A DNA stretch of 64,000 nt from Membranipora membranacea (taxonomy: Eukaryota; Bryozoa; Gymnolaemata; Cheilostomatida; Membraniporidae): assembly GCA_914767715.1 (NCBI GenBank), contig OU612070.1, positions 453,501-517,500 on the forward strand, given 5' to 3'. A program made the translations under genes and the position numbers. Below are positions 12,234 through 24,451 of the stretch, piece by piece (position 1 is the stretch's first letter; every line of letters starts with the position of its first letter). The notes beneath the pieces are model-generated. The model was not told where the DNA came from, did not search any database, and saw only the letters and a program-made list of their open reading frames with translations.

Positions 12234-12239
12234 AATAAA
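12234..12239 (+). other. candidate polyadenylation signal of the ADAM-like gene
   Basis: AATAAA about 475 bp after the stop codon, the first good signal seen beyond array B. An A-run follows at about 12249. Confidence 0.5.
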
Positions 12240-12330
12240 ATAGACTGCCAAAAAAAAACTTGCCTTTTCTTCCCTTACATTACTTGCCTTTACTTGTGAC
12301 TCAATGACTTTTAAGGCGTTTTAATATTTC

Positions 12331-12455
12331 AGAACCCCAATGATCATTCATAACCATTAGACTCAACCTCAGGTTTCATTTTTACTATTTGGAATCAACC
12401 TCGTCATCTCACATCACAATCACATCAATCACCATACATTATGGGTAATTGCACC
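12331..12455 (+). repeat. conserved tail of the 24-bp-array repeat family, copy B
   Basis: It matches 2770-2890 in order and orientation. Here it is separated from its array by about 245 bp, against about 15 bp in copy A, so one copy has gained or the other lost sequence. Confidence 0.75.
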
Positions 12456-12707
12456 TCGCGACCTGTAAAGGTATAGCTAGAGAGGCCCACGAATTCATGT
12501 GGAATTGCCCTCCCTTCTCAACTGGCTACACACACCCACCAAGGAGTTTGAAACTCCATGCACCCACGGTCAGAACGTCATGACCAACAGATTCTAAGTA
12601 ACTGACCAATGAGCATTAGCCAGGGTAGTGTCAAGGTCATATACCTATATCCTGTTTAGAACATAGCACTATTTGAAATTAAATATATATTGCTCTTTCA
12701 TTCAATC

Positions 12708-12950
12708 ATGGAGCAAGAGCAGCTATTTGTAGCACAAATGTCTATTCTTATGCTAGCCTCACTTTTGAGGAGGAGAAGAACAAGGTGAAGACGGCTGCAA
12801 GATGCTGAGCGTAGAGAGCGGTTGAGCAGAGATTGGGTTCATGAAATGAACCTGTCAAGAGATGCAACATCAGTATTCAATATGTTCAATCAACTCAAGA
12901 TGTTACCCTGATGGATTGAATGCACAGTTCAGAATGACTACAGAGTCATT
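12708..12950 (+). pseudogene. possible N-terminal remnant of a Harbinger-type transposase
   Basis: A frame starting at ATG 12708 runs through a hydrophobic and arginine-rich stretch (LLRRRR), has stops, then continues with residues reminiscent of the start of HARBI1-like nucleases (arginine block, W, then a segment like FNMFNQLKMLP). The match rests on pattern memory and is weak. A TTA-flanked, Harbinger-style MITE at 14.8 kb makes the family plausible here. Confidence 0.25.
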
Positions 12951-13194
12951 CACATACATACTACAGGTGACAATTTGCTTTAGTTAAGCTGGACAAATCC
13001 TTCCCCTACTCAGAGCGATCCATTTGTTGGATCAAATTTGTAGTATTTAATCAAATAACAGAAGATATGTTTATAAAAATAATTGCAGTTTATTATTAGT
13101 TCACTGACTCATTTGTCATGAGTTTCTTTGGTCACATCTTAAATTACAATAATTATGCTATAGCAATATATTTATGCAATTGCGTTACTATATT

Positions 13195-15365
13195 TTAGCT
13201 GATTGCACATCGTACCACCAAGATGGACACGCAAATGAGACAAGCTTTCCCTCCAGACACTCGATTATGTGTGACACCAATCATGACGTACAAACACTGT
13301 GTCATTAAAGTTCTTTCTGCATGTCGTAAGAAATCATGATTCAACACCATAGAAAAGGGGCACATCACCCCTGCAAATAAAATAGCAATCACAAATGAGT
13401 TATCCTCCCATGACTGGTCTAAGGTACACCAATGTGGTGCTACTGATAAGAAGGTCGAGTTATTTTACTAAACCATCAATGAAATCTATGACAAACACTG
13501 TCCACTGCGGAAAGTGAGAGTACCCACTGGAAGACCCTCGCTCACAAACCCACTGATTCGAAAGCTCCAACGTGCTAAATAACGAGCCTATCGAAGTAAA
13601 AGCCTGTCTTTGAAGGCATTATCAAAGATCCTGTCGATCCATTAATCCCGTCTACTAGAAAAAACAACAGACAAAAAATCAACAACACCATACGAGGCAG
13701 TAAAACGTGGAGGACAAATATCAAAGATCTCTGTGGCGTGTCACGTAACTCACTGGATGCTCCTCTGATTTGTATGAACAACAACTGGCTGATGATCTCT
13801 GACTTTGTTGAGCAGTTGAATGCTTACTATCTGCAAAAACCATGATATTATGCATTATTTAATTTTCCACCAATACCTGACAACACTGCACCAAATTTAG
13901 AAATCAGTGCAATAGTGGTCTAATATCACCTCTCCAAAATCAACACACAGAAAACATCAAAAACGATGCACATATTCTCAGTGAACCAATAGCCTACCTT
14001 GTAAACAGTGTATTGAGAACTTTCCCAAGCTATGGAAGTGTGCAGAAGTGGTTTCGCTGAATAAGGTAAAATCCCCTACTACTACTTAGAAAAGTTACCG
14101 TTGCTAAATGTGAAACCTGCTATCACTAAAGCAGTGCTCAGCTTCTTCATGGACCGCAAACAACAAGTGAAGTACCAAAATATTATTTCTGAATATCATC
14201 GCTGTAGTGTCGGGGTTCCCCAAGGCGCCATCATGAGGCCGATACTGTCGAATATATTCGTAAACGATCTATTACCTGAACTGAGACATATTGAATACGC
14301 AGATGATACCACCATATACAATACCATCACCAACTCTGATGTCATCATCTCAGATGCCACTGTAAAAAGAGCTACCATCAGTTTCTCCAAAGACCGTCTT
14401 CAATCTGCTGCCACATATGTTGACAGTTGGTGTGACATCATTCCAATGTTGCTGAACACCAACAAATCAAATGCCATTACTTTTAGCGTTCAAAAGGAGA
14501 TCGCAACTCCAACATTGAAAATCAGAGATTCTCCAATAGCTGAAAATGAAATGTGAATCTTTTGGGAATCCACCATGCTGACCAAGTAATTAAACGAACT
14601 AGACCAGCTGTAGGGCAGGTGTATGCACCAGCAGTACTATCTATATTGTCGTACTCAGCCCCCAGCTGGTTCACGATTCTAAGCAATACCGATAGAGAGA
14701 AACTCGAAAACCACCAAAAACTCTGCCTGCATATTATTATTCCAGGTACGAAAGACCATGACGAGTCACTGACCAGTCTATGCCCGACAGAGCTCGGTGT
14801 ACACTTAGACTTATAGCTGGTGCACATTGTCTCAGATGACCATCCCAGATAGCCATCCCAGTCAATGTGAATATGAAAATGACAAAATCCCAGACTGTCT
14901 GGGTCAGTCTGAGACAGTATCGAGAAAGTTCGTAAGCGTCAAACTTTCCCGGTGCTATCCCAGACGGACCCAGACTCATTTTGCATCTGGGTGCTATGTG
15001 AACCAGACATTTGGATGATCTGGGTTGATCTGGGACTATCTTGGACGATCCTAAACAATGTGAACATCATCCCAGCAGTATTCCAGACAAAAACCTAACT
15101 GCTAGTCTGGGATAAATTTTATAATGTGAACATAAGACTGGGACCATCCGGGATAAGCATCTGGGATGGCATCCCAATGTCATCTGGGACAATGTGAACC
15201 AGCCTTTACTCTGCTTGATATTGAAAAAGGAAAAAGTTGAAAAGATGAAGTGCCAGCAATCTCACCCACTACATGACTACATACCAAATCCCACCACTGG
15301 TAGGAATCTGTGGAAACTTGTATGTCCTACCCACTGAACTGCACTGCTGGGATGAAGTTTATTCT
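13195..15365 (+). mobile_element. decayed CR1/jockey-like LINE, interrupted by a MITE
   Basis: Plus-strand frames with several stops show reverse-transcriptase marks in order: HCPLRKVRV and TNPLIRKLQ near 13500-13580 (pre-RT region), GVPQGAIMRPILSNIFVNDL at about 14211-14270, the catalytic YADD at about 14300, SYSAPSWF near 14660 and a C-terminal HPLHDYIP at about 15267-15290. The last part lies beyond a MITE inserted at 14814; the frame resumes exactly if the MITE and one TTA are ignored. The 5' ORF and endonuclease were not recognised. Non-functional. Confidence 0.8.
14814..15205. mobile_element. Harbinger-type MITE with TTA target duplication
   Basis: Terminal inverted repeats of about 27 bp (14814-14840 against the complement of 15179-15205) match at 23 positions; the shared core is 'cacattgtc' and 'cagatgac'. 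TTA flanks both sides (14811-14813 and 15206-15208), the 3-bp target duplication known for PIF/Harbinger elements. Inside, 'catcccag' and 'aatgtgaac' recur in both orientations. No transposase is encoded, so it depends on an element elsewhere. Confidence 0.8.
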
Positions 15366-15394
15366 TTAAATACTATTAGATATATAGCGCAACA

Positions 15395-15560
15395 AACATG
15401 TTATAATTGTAGTATATTTATATATATTATATAAAAATAAGAGGTCCTCCCCATGCTCCTCCTTGCTTTTTTTAATCTGGCCTCACCGGAATTTAAACTC
15501 GGGCCTCTTGCGCTGAGTTCAAACACTCTAACTGCTCAGCCAAGCTGGCCTGCTGAAGCT
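15395..15560 (-). mobile_element. tRNA-derived SINE, copy 1
   Basis: On the minus strand a tRNA-like head shows an A-box-like 'tggctgagcagttag' and a B-box-like 'gagtttaaattcc'. It is followed by a body ending in a motif also found in the copy 320 bp away (complement of 'catgttataattgt'). The tRNA fold is degenerate, so this is a SINE and not a tRNA gene. Confidence 0.6.
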
Positions 15561-15715
15561 TGCAAAGCTCAGTGCGAAATAATCCAGCTGTAGTGGGTGT
15601 AGTAGTAATAAATAGGTACCAATAACAAAACAGTTAAACCACTAAGTAATAAAAGAGATGATAATATGTAAATAAAATCTGCTTTGACCATGATTTAAAC
15701 TCGGGCCTCGCGTAA

Positions 15716-15860
15716 CAAGCATGTTATAATTGTGGTATAATTTATAAAAACAAAGAGTAGTACACATGCACCTACTTGTTTTTTACAGCCCAGACAGGGA
15801 TTTAAACTTGGGCCTTGTGATCGAGCATACTAACCACTCAGCTACGCCTGCCCGTTGAAG
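15716..15860 (-). mobile_element. tRNA-derived SINE, copy 2
   Basis: Same orientation and architecture as the copy at 15395-15560: A-box-like 'tagctgagtggttag', B-box-like 'aagtttaaatccc', then the same body and AT-rich end. A third B-box-like piece at about 15685-15705 lies between the two and may be a fragment of another copy. Confidence 0.6.
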
Positions 15861-18800
15861 CTTACATAATTAAATTGGACATGAGTTGGTAAAGTTAGCT
15901 TTTGTGTAATTTTGTTTAATTTTTCTTTCTTTCAAGCAAAATAAGCAAAAAAAAATTTATATGCACACCCTAAACTTGGTTTTACTACACATTGTGGTTG
16001 AAAAAAGGACTTTGATTCAGCGATTTCTTCTATTTTCCAAAGTGTTATGAAGCACTGGAAATGGGTTTCTTTTATTTCATATACACGCATTAATCATAAA
16101 CACAAAACAAAAGTTTTGTGGATTATAAATTCAAACAAGTTTGTTGTTTAATATTTATATAATTTTAGGTCTTTTAAAACTTGATTTAAGAGAAGAGTTG
16201 CTTAGGCGGTCCTTGTCGTGTAATGAACTTACATGTATTTGTGTTGGAATGATCCTATCATCTTGGTTATCTATGTCTTCTAGTATCTCACTTGCTCCTC
16301 CTTTGGCTCAAGCAGATTCTAATGAGTCTCCTACTCGCGCATCCGGATATAGTCCGAGTCTCCGTCCCTTACTAATCCCGTTCACCTGCTGTCTGGATCC
16401 CTTATACTATTTTCTGGTTCGACTACAGTCCTCAAGAAGCATTCTTCCTGCATCATTTGATTTGACAACTAGATTTATGGCGAAACAAACAAGCCTTTTA
16501 TTTGAAAGTTATAAAACTTTACTAGTGTCGTCTTTAAACAACTAGATTTCACAATTTAATTAATAGGCATGAGGGCTTCATTATCGAAAGTATTTGATAT
16601 GAGGACTGAAGCCACGGGGATGGTTTATTATTATTATGAACTTTGTTAATCACCGATCAATGCATGAAGCAAATAAGACCATGTGAAAACTATATAATGA
16701 AATAATTTAAGGCATTGTACTTTAACAGTTTTATTTCGTAGCAGGACAAATCCAGTAAAAAAACTGGTCCATTGAAGGCAATTGAGTATGGATAACCAGA
16801 ATCTTTGCAAATTTGCGTAATACGCAATACACTTAACAGAATGTGACACAGTCTTCTGGCTTTGAGTCCCATTAAGTTAAATCAAATTGTGATTGTAGCC
16901 TTTTTCAATACCATCAGGGAGTTTTGGATACCATGAAGCTTATATTTGATAACATTTGGAGTTATCGTTTATTTTTACAGGGCGTGACAACTATATCTGT
17001 CTTTCTATTGGCTGTTAATATTTGGATGGTTATGTTCAATGCAGTAAAAGACATTGCATTAGGTCCTGTGGTTCTATTGAAACAGTGTCCCTGAGAACTA
17101 TAGGACTGCCTCCTTGTTTAGAGACCTTCCTTTGAAAAACAACTGTCAACGGCCGACAGTTAAATCTTCTTTACAACATTGAGGCGCATCATTTGAATAT
17201 AGCGCACAAGATTGAGAAATTTAACAATCTCTAGACCAGTGGTGCGTCAAAGGTTCGATATGGATTTAAAAGTTTGTAATCGTGGAAATTAAGTGTATTA
17301 TGTGCTTATCTAGGGCCTTCCACTGCTGGAATGTTTCACGTGCAGTAAAATATAGGCTGTAAGTTTCCATTGTGATGTGCAGCTTTCTCGTTTTGACGTA
17401 TGTGTCATTACAGAAAATTCCTCTTAAAAAGGAAAGATTTCTCTCATTTCACACCAAGTAAAGTTAGCATGTTACCAGGTTACGAGGTTTGATGTCGCTA
17501 GTTATTTATTGTGTAACAAACTATCTCTATAGCTTCTGATCCTATTTTCAATATACATCATATGGTGAAAGCTATATTGTGTTACAAAATGTTAAACGCC
17601 TGGTATAAGGTGTCACTATTTTCTCGCAATGTCATCATGTGTCGCTCTGGTCTTCTGGTCTTGGAAATTTTTATTGTTGAAAACTTTATTTTGAGGGAGT
17701 GGTCTATAATTGTTACATACTAATAGCCTCATAATAAGCAAGATTTGGAAAATTATTGTTAACTTGAGTAGTCATGCTTCTGAGTTGTTTCGTCTTTTAT
17801 CAGGAAGAGACGACTTAGTTTCATTCTGCTTATTCTTGTCTTGATAAAACAATACCAACAGATTTGTGCGGGAGTATGGTGAGCGGTTGTTTAGTGTGTA
17901 GGAGTATTGTGAGCATGTGTGCTATTCCCAGTCTACTTTGATGTCTAACAGACAAGGCAGGTTGTGCTGAGTCCAAACACAGTAAGTTAACACAGACTCC
18001 GTGGTGGTCCAACTCTACTCATCAGTAAAAACTCAGAAACATACCCGCGCTCTCTGTCATGTTGAAAATTGTGGCTTTCCCCTGGAAGAGTGGATGATTT
18101 CCATTGCGTTCAGTACATGTGCCTCTGATAAATATTGGCCTCTAAGATTTCACTTGCGGTTGAATGTGAGCAGTGTCCTTCCGCTGTTATATATTCAAAT
18201 CACGTGTCATCATGCGACAACAATAAATTAATTTAAAGAGGGAAAATTTACTCTTATCTCACACCTCAAACGCATGATCATAAAATAGGGAGATTGTGTG
18301 AGCGATAGAAGGCTGAGTTTGTGTTAGCGATAGAAACAGGCTCAGTTCTGTTAGGTCTTCAGCTTCTCAGTGTGATAATAACAGCACCGCTTCTCTTCTT
18401 TCCAACACAAGTAGAAGGCAGATTTTAGGTCCCAAGTAGTATGCTGCTATATATTAGGTATAAATAGTGATAATGCGCTGCTAGATTGTACCGCAATATT
18501 ATATCTAATGTGCAGGATGTGAGAAGAATGTGTGAGATGGCATTGAAGACCGAGATACAAACGCTGCTATAATTCACTTGCGGGACGGGCATTGCGTTGT
18601 CACAACTATTGTCTATACATGAATAATTATTCTCCTGCCTTCTACTGTGTTCTACAGAATTAGTAAAAATGATGTAATGTTTATATTTTATAACTCTTGT
18701 ATAAAGTGTTCTCTGATGATCATTCAAAAATTTAAATGATGACTTCTTCCCTTTTTCTTCTTTTTCATCGCAGGCTTCAGGTTGATTTACTGACTAGTAA

Positions 18801-19239
18801 CCTTGATTGATAGTACTTCAATATCTTGACTCACAAACAATAAATCTAAACTCTATAGTATTATTATTGTTATACTCTGTTGATCTGAAATTTTTGTTTT
18901 GTTCATTATTTTGACTATTCAAACGATATCAGATTTGAACAGGGGGTTAATAGAAAATTTCAACTGTTGTCTGGCTTCAGTCTCGATATCACTTTGATTG
19001 TGTGTCCTTGCTTCAATGACTTAACCACTGATACTATATTACAACAAAGCCTATGAGCCATCATGGTAAGACAAATCTCTAGTTGTCTTCAGCCAGGAGA
19101 AATCTAAATATAATAACATTATAGTCAGCCACCAGCTGTTAGGTGGGGAAAGTTGAGTGTGGGGGGCGGGGGGGGGGGGGTACCCCTGCGCCTCTCTGGG
19201 GAGAGTAGGGCCCCAGTATGTTGATAAATACAATAAAGT
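15861..19239. other. intergenic, no gene recognised
   Basis: Open frames here are short and show no domain, signal peptide or splice-consistent partner. A 134-codon plus-strand frame at 16141-16545 was examined and not accepted. A G13 run lies near the right end. Confidence 0.5.
19168..19180. repeat. G13 homopolymer
   Basis: Thirteen consecutive G, preceded by GGGGGGC. One of four G/C runs of 13-15 nt in the window. Confidence 0.95.
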
Positions 19240-19860
19240 AGAGTATTTTTTACGGCTGCGCTGCTATATTATCAGAGTTCACGACCTCCATAATCTCTCT
19301 AACTAAGAGCTGAGCGAGACCGTGAGCTGCACAGCGGAGTAACAGCCATGGCGGCTTGGAAGACGTAATTCCAAAATCAAGCGTTAGGTAACTACGCCAT
19401 CTCCCAGGTTTATTTACCTAGCTCTACATATTGAATTATAATCCAGAGCATTCATTTCACTAATCAATAATATAGTTTGCAGACCGAACACACCTAGGAA
19501 AAGAAGAGGTATGACATATTGTACCAGCTATAAAGGCTCACTTGACACACAGAGCGTTTACCTTACTATGCTGTAATGATTACCTAACAATACATAGATG
19601 AGAAAAAGCAATAGCACTGCAGATTGTCCGCTGTCCGATCACGACTTATATAACTATGTATAATATTGTTATAATGAGAGCGGGTCAATATACACAATAG
19701 CGTGACTCGCCAATCCTCGGCTTCACCGCCCCGCCGCCGACGCAGCAGTTACAGAGCTTGTGTCTACCGCTCAGTAACTTATACCGAGGCCGCCATCTCT
19801 CTCCATGTCATGGCTGACACTGGAGACACCTCTGGTCTAAAGTAATACTATAACACCATA
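19240..19860. promoter_or_regulatory. GC-richer, promoter-like island
   Basis: Against an AT-rich background this block has more GC and CpG, two GCCGCCAT-type motifs on opposite strands (complement of 19348-19356, and 19790-19797) that resemble YY1 sites, and 'acgtaa' at about 19361. Short ATG frames occur next to both motifs but stop within 20 codons. It may be a first-exon region of an unidentified gene; no linked coding exon was found. Confidence 0.3.
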
Positions 19861-21827
19861 CTGCAATGTGCCAAGGACACAAAAATATACCATCGCAATG
19901 GTAGTCCTCATCTAACCAAAAATATGCAGGTTTTTCCCAGGTATAAACTAAGAAAATGTTACTGTCAAAAAATAAATGTCTACAGCTAATTCAGAAACAA
20001 CTATCTGCCCAGATGCATTTGTCAGTGTAACAAATTAGTCGTAATTAGGAAACAGTCTCTAATGGTTTATTCTTGAGACATTACAGAAATGTGCCAAATT
20101 TTTTTTCTCCAAATATTTGACTGATTGATTTGGATTGTATTAGCTCTGTCTGTCTGTCTGTCCGTCTATCTGTTGCACTTATATACTGATTGTAATGGGT
20201 TCATCTACGACAATCGACAAAAACTCACTTAACCAATCTATGAAAACCCAAACATCTATTTCCCATTATTCATAACAAAGGGTGGAAATAGAGAATGTGG
20301 CACCTCAAGTTTAGCTGAACCCTCATCAAAATACAGTATGATTACCTCTGTCTGGGCGAGTCACAGCTAGACATGGAGAGATAACCAACTATGCAAGAGA
20401 GCAACGAGCAAAACCATCGAAATGACGAGAACCGCTAGCAGAGTATAAACAGCAGTATGATCGCTTCTTACTTCACACGATAATTTGAGTTCGAAATTGA
20501 AATTGATAATTGCATCATACATTTGACTTGACAACTACGTATACAGCTCTTTGCACCTTATTTAACAATGACACCAAGCAGCAAATATCCACATCTTATG
20601 TTATACAGTGTATTCTGTCGATGAAAAACGTGATCAAAAATGGAACAAGAATAAAACTTTACAAGTAAGACACTCAATGTCGAGTTTATGTAACGACTTT
20701 GCCTTTGTATTGTAGGCGGTAATGAACATTTACCACCAAATAATGTCTGCTGTATCTTAAAAGGGAACAGTAAGTTAGAGAAATTGACTAGATGAAAATC
20801 GAGAGGCCAAGAATCAAATACAGCAAAAATATGTAGAAAAAAGTGGTTGTAATTGACGTCTGTGATGCCGCAAAAAAATTATATGAAATAGAAATCCTAG
20901 TGTAGATGGGTAACTGCGTCTCTATGAGCTGTAGCTATGTTTTGTTTTTCCTCATTGAATGAGCACTCGTCTGGCGGGATGATGGTTTGTCTGCCGATTT
21001 GAGTATTACGTAAACTTCACCAACTCAACACCACGGATAAGACGATCACAGTTCCTGTCCTAACACCAGAGTACCGAGTTACATGAAATGTGATAATTCT
21101 ATCCTAGTAGGGCTTTGTACGCGCCTGCATTGAGCACAGTCTATCGTGTTGTAATCGACAGTACGGCAAAAACTGAGAGTAAGTCAATAACAGATTAAAT
21201 ATTATGTATAAATAATTATAAATCACATTGCAGAAAAGTTACCATCTTCCCTCTAATAATGGACTGCCGCTTAATTTGCACCCAATTGTTTTATCTATCG
21301 ACATTAACAGCACTGCAGCACGTGGTCCAAACAGATGAACAGTAATAGTTAGGACGTTCTTCCACAACAATGGGTCAATATGAGACAGTTTGCAACGTGT
21401 TAACCAAAACCTTGACGGTGAGGCACTATCCACGAGTACAAGACAACAAAAACTACAGTCATACAAAAAACAATAAAACATTAATTTTGTGTCTTCCTGA
21501 CATGGCATGATAATTAAAGACACATGAATGTCAGAATAATATATTATAATATAATATAATATAGAGATGCAGCAGTTATAGGCGGACAGTAATAATAGAA
21601 CACAACACCAGTGGAGGGGATAACTTCATCCTTCTCAGCTCAGTCCGGGCTGATATGATAAGTCTCATGAGGTAAATCGGCTGTATATATAAGGGTAAAC
21701 CTGTGAGGCCACCCTGATAGCATGTAGGGATACGATGCACACCCCCTTCCAAGCAGCTCTGAATATCAGTCTATATGCTGCTCTGAGAGGCTGGTCAGTT
21801 AATGACAGCACTAAGGCTCGCTGTCCA
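19861..21827. other. intergenic plus probable 3' UTR of the bZIP gene
   Basis: No coding sequence recognised. The right part should be the 3' untranslated region of the minus-strand bZIP gene; I found no convincing AATAAA on the minus strand, so its end is unknown. A short TAATA-type repeat lies at 21538-21562. Confidence 0.45.
20145..20171. repeat. (CTGT)n microsatellite
   Basis: About six to seven tetranucleotide units, interrupted by one 'ccgt' and one 'ctat'. Confidence 0.8.
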
Positions 21828-22577
21828 TTATGTGGCTGACGATGACTGAGTGGAGCGATTAAACAACAAGAAGTGAAGTTTTGCACTCTCGTTTTTCAGC
21901 ACAGCGATCTGAGCTCTGAGTTTGACATTTTCTTGTTCGAGGAAAGCTGCCCTCATGGCTATCTCTTCTTCCTTCTGTCGGCGAGCATCACGAGATCGCT
22001 TAGCTGCCTCATTGTTTTTACGGCGACGATCCCAATAGCTGCTGTCCCGATTATCGGGAGATTCCCCACTGGGAGGTGAGGAGCTTGTGGAGTTTATCTC
22101 TGTACCTTGTGATGATCTCTTCTGTTTAGGTTGAGATGAGATATCACTATCATAGTCTGAGGGTACACTGCGACGCTTACGGTTAGTTATATGGTTGAGA
22201 TATTTACTCCACGGTGCTGATGACATACCCGAGTAGGCAGGAGAGTTTTCCTGAGCCGAGTACAGGCCTAGAGTAGCGGACTGTAGCGCCGAGGCCATCG
22301 ACAGAGTGTCCAGACCAGGGTACATACCCGGTATACCTGTGTGCATGTTAGGTAACATACTGAGAGCGTTGAGACCAGTAGGGAATGATGCTGAGGTGAG
22401 TGGTCCTAGTTGTGTAGCGAGGCTCTCCGCTGCTGCTGATGTATATATACCTTGAGCTGCAGTAGCCTGCTGTGATGATGTCTCTCTCTCATCTCCTAGA
22501 GCCTCCTCTCTATCATACTCTGAGTGTGGAGACATGGGCAGCGACTCCTTCTTATGTACCTCTGTTATACTCTCCAT
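21828..22577 (-). CDS. PAR/CES-2-type bZIP transcription factor
   Basis: A single coding exon of 249 codons. The C-terminus is a bZIP domain: [20 protein letters not shown] (residues 181-200) is the basic region of the PAR/HLF/TEF/CES-2/Giant group, followed by [19 protein letters not shown] and a short zipper with leucines at heptad-like spacing. The N-terminal 180 residues are rich in Ser, Ala, Met and Gly (probable activation region) with a basic patch NRKRR near 132-136. It should bind TTAYGTAA-type sites as a dimer in the nucleus. The start is supported by an in-frame ATG 34 bp after a good acceptor (exon begins 22611), so the upstream exon is untranslated. No separate PAR domain is visible, so exact subfamily is open. 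Nearest neighbours are more than 6 kb away on either side. Confidence 0.9.
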   Translation of the reverse strand: MESITEVHKKESLPMSPHSEYDREEALGDERETSSQQATAAQGIYTSAAAESLATQLGPLTSASFPTGLNALSMLPNMHTGIPGMYPGLDTLSMASALQSATLGLYSAQENSPAYSGMSSAPWSKYLNHITNRKRRSVPSDYDSDISSQPKQKRSSQGTEINSTSSSPPSGESPDNRDSSYWDRRRKNNEAAKRSRDARRQKEEEIAMRAAFLEQENVKLRAQIAVLKNESAKLHFLLFNRSTQSSSAT

Positions 22578-22611
22578 CTTACTGTCTCTAACTTAATACT
22601 GTGATCTACTG
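22578..22611 (-). other. 5' UTR part of the bZIP coding exon with acceptor
   Basis: On the minus strand, 'gtctgtctattttag' ends just before 22611, giving a pyrimidine-rich acceptor 34 bp ahead of the ATG. Confidence 0.7.
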
Positions 22612-23923
22612 CTAAAATAGACAGACAATAAATCATTATACTCTGTGTGCTATACTCTGTAAGTCAATCCTTCATTGTCAGTTGGCGACAACTCTTAACC
22701 CAATCCAAGGTTAATGCCGGGCATATACTGATGATAAAGTATGGGTATTCACCTTAGTGGAAATTTACAACTTTTTGATTTTCAGGCATAATTGTGAGTT
22801 TCCCAGCTAAACCACAATAGATTTAAAAGCCATAAAAACTTTATTACAACAAAAACAATTATATTTTATGGATGATGACGGCTACACAAATTCAACTTTT
22901 TATTATCCCTTTTTACACATTACTTACATTGTTATGGTGATTACTGTGATTTTAATCCAAGCTGATGGTACACAACATTACTGTCAATAAATTTTAAATC
23001 TCATAATTTTTAATAATTAATTAAATGCCTGCTTGGTTGAGTTGGTTGAGCGACTGGTGGTAGGTAGTTACAGCCCAGTAGTGAGTGATGAGAAGGAGGA
23101 GGAGGAGGAGGAATGGTAAGGTGGAGAGCTGAGTGTAGATTGGTGAGACAGCCTGAGCCTGAGTATAACTCTAATACACAGCAAGCAGACAGACAAGGCG
23201 TTTATATTATGGCTAGATATGTGAAAGCACTGGACAAGTACAGGCAGTTATGTAACTATTATATAAGCATACTGTCGGTCAATGGTCTAGAGCAGGCAAG
23301 ATTATGTTCAATAATGACGCAATATTGTGGAATGATAAATAAAATAAATCTATAATAATACATGCTTTGGTCTGGTCAATGAACACTGGGTTATACAAAA
23401 TTACACACGTATACCATACAACCTATTATCTTGAGTTGAAACGTTATTATGTAATTATACACAAGCCTTGCTGCTATACTGACCAGGCAAGGCCGCTCCG
23501 CCGACTAAGCATCATTATTATTATAACGACAATGAGATCGATGGAATATGGTGAATGCCTCCCAACCAGAACCTAACATTACAAATTTATATGATCTGTC
23601 ATCATGCTTTGATAAGCGTGGTCTTGTGGCCATCGTATAGATGGTGTCTTAGTTCCCCTAAATATGATTTGTCATTAAAATATTATTATCATTTTTATCT
23701 CAATTTAAATTTAAGCTGCTATTCCTGTCTAAACTCTGAAATGCCAACGACACGCTCAAGTTCTCTCTTATATACAATAATAATTCCCTAAATATATAAG
23801 AAAACCTGTGCTATGATGGTTTATTACAATGTTACTGTTATTACATTGGGACATGTCGATAGTGTAAATAATATCAGTCTCTATCTGCTCAGTGATACAT
23901 AACAATAAGTATATTGTTCTTAC

Positions 23924-24060
23924 CTATGACTTTGCTCTGATGCTGATTGAGACACTTGAGCTTCTACAGGTATCCCGACGTGGTACTGCTACCTCCTCTG
24001 TAATACAACCTCTAACTGTAAGTCAACACTAGTCAGATAACATTAAGTTGTCTGTCTCTG
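23924..24060 (-). other. candidate untranslated first exon of the bZIP gene
   Basis: On the minus strand the segment ends in CATAG|GTAAGA at 23924, a near-consensus donor, and no ATG-led frame runs through it. Splicing to the acceptor at 22612 would remove a 1.3-kb intron. The upstream edge is a guess. Confidence 0.45.
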
Positions 24061-24099
24061 CTCTCTGCTCTCCGCTCTCCGCTCTCTGCTCTCTGCTTA
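24057..24099. repeat. imperfect (CTCTSY)n pyrimidine tract
   Basis: About seven imperfect hexamer-to-heptamer units of the type 'tctgctctc' just upstream (minus strand) of the candidate first exon. Confidence 0.75.
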
Positions 24100-24443
24100 C
24101 TCTCAGTCTCAGCTAACCTGCACAGAACGAGTGATAAATGAGCCCACGTCTACACACAGAGAGCACGTTACACAAAACGTGCCATGCAACCAACGCTGTT
24201 AACAGGTTCACTTCTGTTCACACCCTCCGCTGACTTGTGCTATTATCGGCAGCGTGTAAGTGTGACAGTTATAGTGTGAAAGTACAGCAGCAGAGATGAG
24301 TAAGCTACACAATGCTCTATCTGCTCTACCTATAGTAAATTATATGTATTATCCATAAACATATAAATACTCTTTTATATGTTTATGGTATTATCATTTG
24401 GTTAGTCAGAGTTCATGTTAATAACAAAATATCCCTGGTGGCG

Positions 24444-24451
24444 TTACGTCA
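24444..24451. promoter_or_regulatory. TTACGTCA, hybrid PAR-bZIP/CRE element
   Basis: This octamer combines a PAR bZIP half site (TTAC) and a CRE half site (GTCA), about 0.4 kb upstream of the candidate first exon of a PAR-type bZIP gene. Autoregulation is an inference; an octamer can occur by chance. Confidence 0.25.

Noticed and set aside
16141-16545. 134-codon plus-strand frame, and a minus-strand stretch ending in a GT donor near 16233
   Set aside because: No domain, no partner exon; the minus-strand reading has in-frame stops. Composition is slightly GC-richer than its surroundings, so an old pseudogene cannot be excluded.
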